Assembly: GCF_029909975.1 (NCBI RefSeq)
Contig: NZ_CP094516.1
Coordinates: 5,084,001 to 5,148,000 of the forward strand
Source of the DNA: Bradyrhizobium sp. ISRA430
Lineage (GTDB): Bacteria > Pseudomonadota > Alphaproteobacteria > Rhizobiales > Xanthobacteraceae
DNA length: 64,000 bases
Direction of reading: 5' to 3'
The stretch's first letter is position 1. Every line of letters begins with the position of its first letter. Below are positions 62,140 to 64,000 of the stretch, piece by piece. The position numbers were made by a program, and so were the translations under genes. A model generated the notes under the pieces. That model saw nothing but the letters and a program-made list of their open reading frames with translations. It was not told where the DNA came from and did no database searches.

Positions 62140-64000
62140 CTATCGGCGCAGCGCCTCGAATCGTGCCTTTGCTTCCTTGATTCCTCCGGCCTCGGCCTTC
62201 GCGTAGAGATCGCGTGCCTTCGCCGCATCGCCGCGCGTTCCATACGTTCCCCAGCTTGAGAGGATCAGCGGATCGTAGGTTTCCGCCAGCGCGAAACTCG
62301 CCTGGGCACTGCCCATCTCGGCGACGCGTTCCAGCACGATCCGCGCACCACCGACGTCTCCTCGCTCCAGCAGCAAACGCGCCCGCGCCATCAGTCTCGC
62401 CTCCTGCACACCATCGTCAGCGTTGAGCTCGGCATTGCCCGGTGTACGCGCCACCGTGGCCTGGGCCTCCGTTGACGCCACCGGCGCGCTTGCCGGCTGC
62501 TCCTGCACGGACCGGCTGGTGGCGACAGTGTTAATCACCTGAGGCGCAACAGACGGCACGTTCGCGGCGAACGCGCCAATGTCGCGGCGCGCCGATGCAA
62601 GCAGCAGGCTGCGCTGCTCGGCCACAGCCTGCGCCGCGGCTTGCTTCATCCCGGCGACTTGCGCATTCGCTTTGGCTGCCCGCTCGGCCTGCGCATCGAG
62701 CTCACGGCTTCTTGTTGCAAGATCACGAGCGAGCTGCTCGGCCCGCTGCCGCTCGCGTTGTAGTAGGCTGCGCTGCTCGGCCACCGCCTGTTCCGCGGCT
62801 TGCTTCGTCCCGGCGACCTGCGCGTTCGCTTCGGCTGCCCGCTCGGCCTGCGCATCGAGTTCGCGGCTTCTTGTTGCAAGATCACGAGCGAGTTGCTCGG
62901 CCCGCTGCCGCTCGCGCTGGAGTGATTGTCGCAACTCGGCGGTATCGCTTACCTCCGCCTGCTTGTGCTGCGCTGCTTCGTCCTTTGCCTTGGCCGCCTG
63001 AGCCTCGTATGCGTAGATCTTGGTGCGCGCCATCGAGAGATCCTGTGCCAATGCATCGGCCCTCTCATGCTCCTTCTGCATCGATCGGCGCAGTTCCGCA
63101 GCGCTTGCTTCCGCCTGCTTCAGCCGGGCGAGTTCGTCGCCTGCCTTCGCCGTCAGCGCAGCTTGCGTTTCCACGTCACGACGGGCCGCTGCAAGGTCCT
63201 GCTCCAGTCGCGCGGCTCGCTCGTGCTCCTGCTCCAGCGACTTCCGCAAGTCCACCGCCCCGCTTTGCGCGGCCCGCTTCAGCTCCGCCGCTTCCTCGCT
63301 TGCCTTCGCCGCCAGTGCGGCCTGCTTTTCCACCTCACGACGGGCCGCCGCGAGATCCTGTTCCAATCGCGCGATCCGCGCGCGTTCCTGCTCCAGTGCC
63401 TTCTGCAGGTCCGCCGCACCGCTTTGCGAGGCCGGCTTCGGCCCCGCGGAGCCATCGCCTGCCTTGACCGCCGGCGCAGCCTGTTTTTCCACCTCACGGC
63501 GAGCCGCCGCGAGGTCCTGCTCCAGTCGGGCGGTCCGCGCGACCTCCTGCTCCAGCGCCTTCTGCAGATCCGCCCCGCCGCTTTGCGGGGCCTGCTTCAG
63601 TCGGGCCGCTTCACTGCTTGCCTTGACCGCCAATGCGGCCAGCGTTTCCACGTCACGACGAGCCGCCGCAAGGTCCCGCTCCAAGCGCGCGGACCGCGTG
63701 CGCTCCTGCTCCAGCGACTTCTGCACGTCTGCACCGCCATTTTGCGGGGCCTGCCTCAGCCGAGCCGCTTCGTCGCTCGCCTTGACCGCCAGTGCGGTCA
63801 GCGTTTCCACGTCACGACGAGCCGCCGCAAGGTCCTGTTCCAACCGCGCGGCTCGCCCACGCTCCTCTCGCAATGACTTCTGCTGGTCCGCCGCACCGCC
63901 TTGCGACAGCTCCTTCAGCGATTGTCTCAGTTCCGCGGCTTCGCTCTGCAACGCATTCTCGACCCGAGCCGACTCCTCGCGTTCCTTGCTCAACAGGCCT
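62140..64000 (-). CDS. Large coiled-coil protein with 53-residue tandem repeats and a Sel1-like C-terminus (5' partial)
   Basis: The frame is open to the right edge, so the true start is outside the window; at least 619 residues are present. Most of it is alanine-, glutamate- and arginine-rich coiled coil. Two repeat types of exactly 53 residues (159 bases) are visible: about five copies with ARLEQDLAAARRDVET and about two with RAEQLARDLATRSRELDAQA. The last 100 residues have a Sel1/TPR-like pattern (ARLLLERGDVGGARIVLERV, AKARDLYAKAEAGGIKEAKA). No enzyme domain is seen. It probably acts as a scaffold or envelope protein. It is first in the visible part of the TAXI-TagO operon. Confidence 0.85.
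   Translation of the reverse strand, partial: GLLSKEREESARVENALQSEAAELRQSLKELSQGGAADQQKSLREERGRAARLEQDLAAARRDVETLTALAVKASDEAARLRQAPQNGGADVQKSLEQERTRSARLERDLAAARRDVETLAALAVKASSEAARLKQAPQSGGADLQKALEQEVARTARLEQDLAAARREVEKQAAPAVKAGDGSAGPKPASQSGAADLQKALEQERARIARLEQDLAAARREVEKQAALAAKASEEAAELKRAAQSGAVDLRKSLEQEHERAARLEQDLAAARRDVETQAALTAKAGDELARLKQAEASAAELRRSMQKEHERADALAQDLSMARTKIYAYEAQAAKAKDEAAQHKQAEVSDTAELRQSLQRERQRAEQLARDLATRSRELDAQAERAAEANAQVAGTKQAAEQAVAEQRSLLQRERQRAEQLARDLATRSRELDAQAERAAKANAQVAGMKQAAAQAVAEQRSLLLASARRDIGAFAANVPSVAPQVINTVATSRSVQEQPASAPVASTEAQATVARTPGNAELNADDGVQEARLMARARLLLERGDVGGARIVLERVAEMGSAQASFALAETYDPLILSSWGTYGTRGDAAKARDLYAKAEAGGIKEAKARFEALRR

Noticed and set aside
62580..63990. 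CRISPR-like array suggested by regular DNA repeats
   Set aside because: The repeats have a 159-base period, stay in one long reading frame and encode heptad-type coiled coil. There are no short repeats with unique spacers.

Overview
The window looks like chromosomal DNA of a Bradyrhizobium-type alphaproteobacterium. It is GC-rich and densely packed. Intergenic gaps carry several families of long palindromic repeats of the kind seen in Bradyrhizobium and other Rhizobiales. One gene is an amino acid:[carrier protein] ligase whose zinc-ligand numbering matches the B. japonicum protein Bll0957 as I remember it. I see no tRNA, rRNA, CRISPR array, phage or insertion sequence.

Layout. 1-1825: the end of an FtsX-type ABC permease, an AttH-like exported protein and a MAPEG membrane protein. 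2033-7859: an orphan LivK-type binding protein and an RND efflux pair (adaptor and AcrB-type pump). 8364-31333: a broad catabolic region with an iron alcohol dehydrogenase, two acyl-CoA synthetases, an SDR, two BKACE (beta-keto acid cleavage) paralogues, a complete five-gene peptide/opine-type ABC importer, a two-subunit biotin-dependent acyl-CoA carboxylase, an AraC regulator, a GST, two acyl-CoA dehydrogenases and a second orphan LivK-type binding protein. Together these could import a small amide or acid, activate it to a CoA ester, dehydrogenate or carboxylate it and cleave it to acetoacetyl/acetyl-CoA products. The substrate cannot be read from sequence.

31421-43109: an XRE regulator, a Gram-negative class GN sortase with its VIT/vWA substrate ending in LPKTATS, a DUF1614 membrane protein, an ADP-forming acyl-CoA synthetase, an MCE/MlaD protein, a type I Baeyer-Villiger monooxygenase, a secreted trypsin-like protease and a HAD hydrolase. 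43294-45293: methionine salvage (mtnP-mtnA). 45608-49383: the carrier-protein aminoacylation cluster, with an ACP divergent from an acyl-CoA dehydrogenase, a class II aaRS-like ligase and an acyltransferase. This is the most distinctive system in the window.

49592-64000: a methyltransferase, a frameshifted branched-chain aminotransferase, an HSL-type esterase, metY-metA (methionine synthesis) behind a structured leader, a polysaccharide deacetylase, a class A beta-lactamase, a CPA1 antiporter and a murein amidase. It ends with a minus-strand envelope-type operon: a repeat-rich coiled-coil protein (cut by the window edge), a TAXI binding protein, a TagO-like protein and a DsrE-like protein.

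Start codons were chosen from Shine-Dalgarno matches and family N-termini, and several differ from the longest open frame. All functional calls are by recognition of motifs and family sequence patterns; no database search was run.
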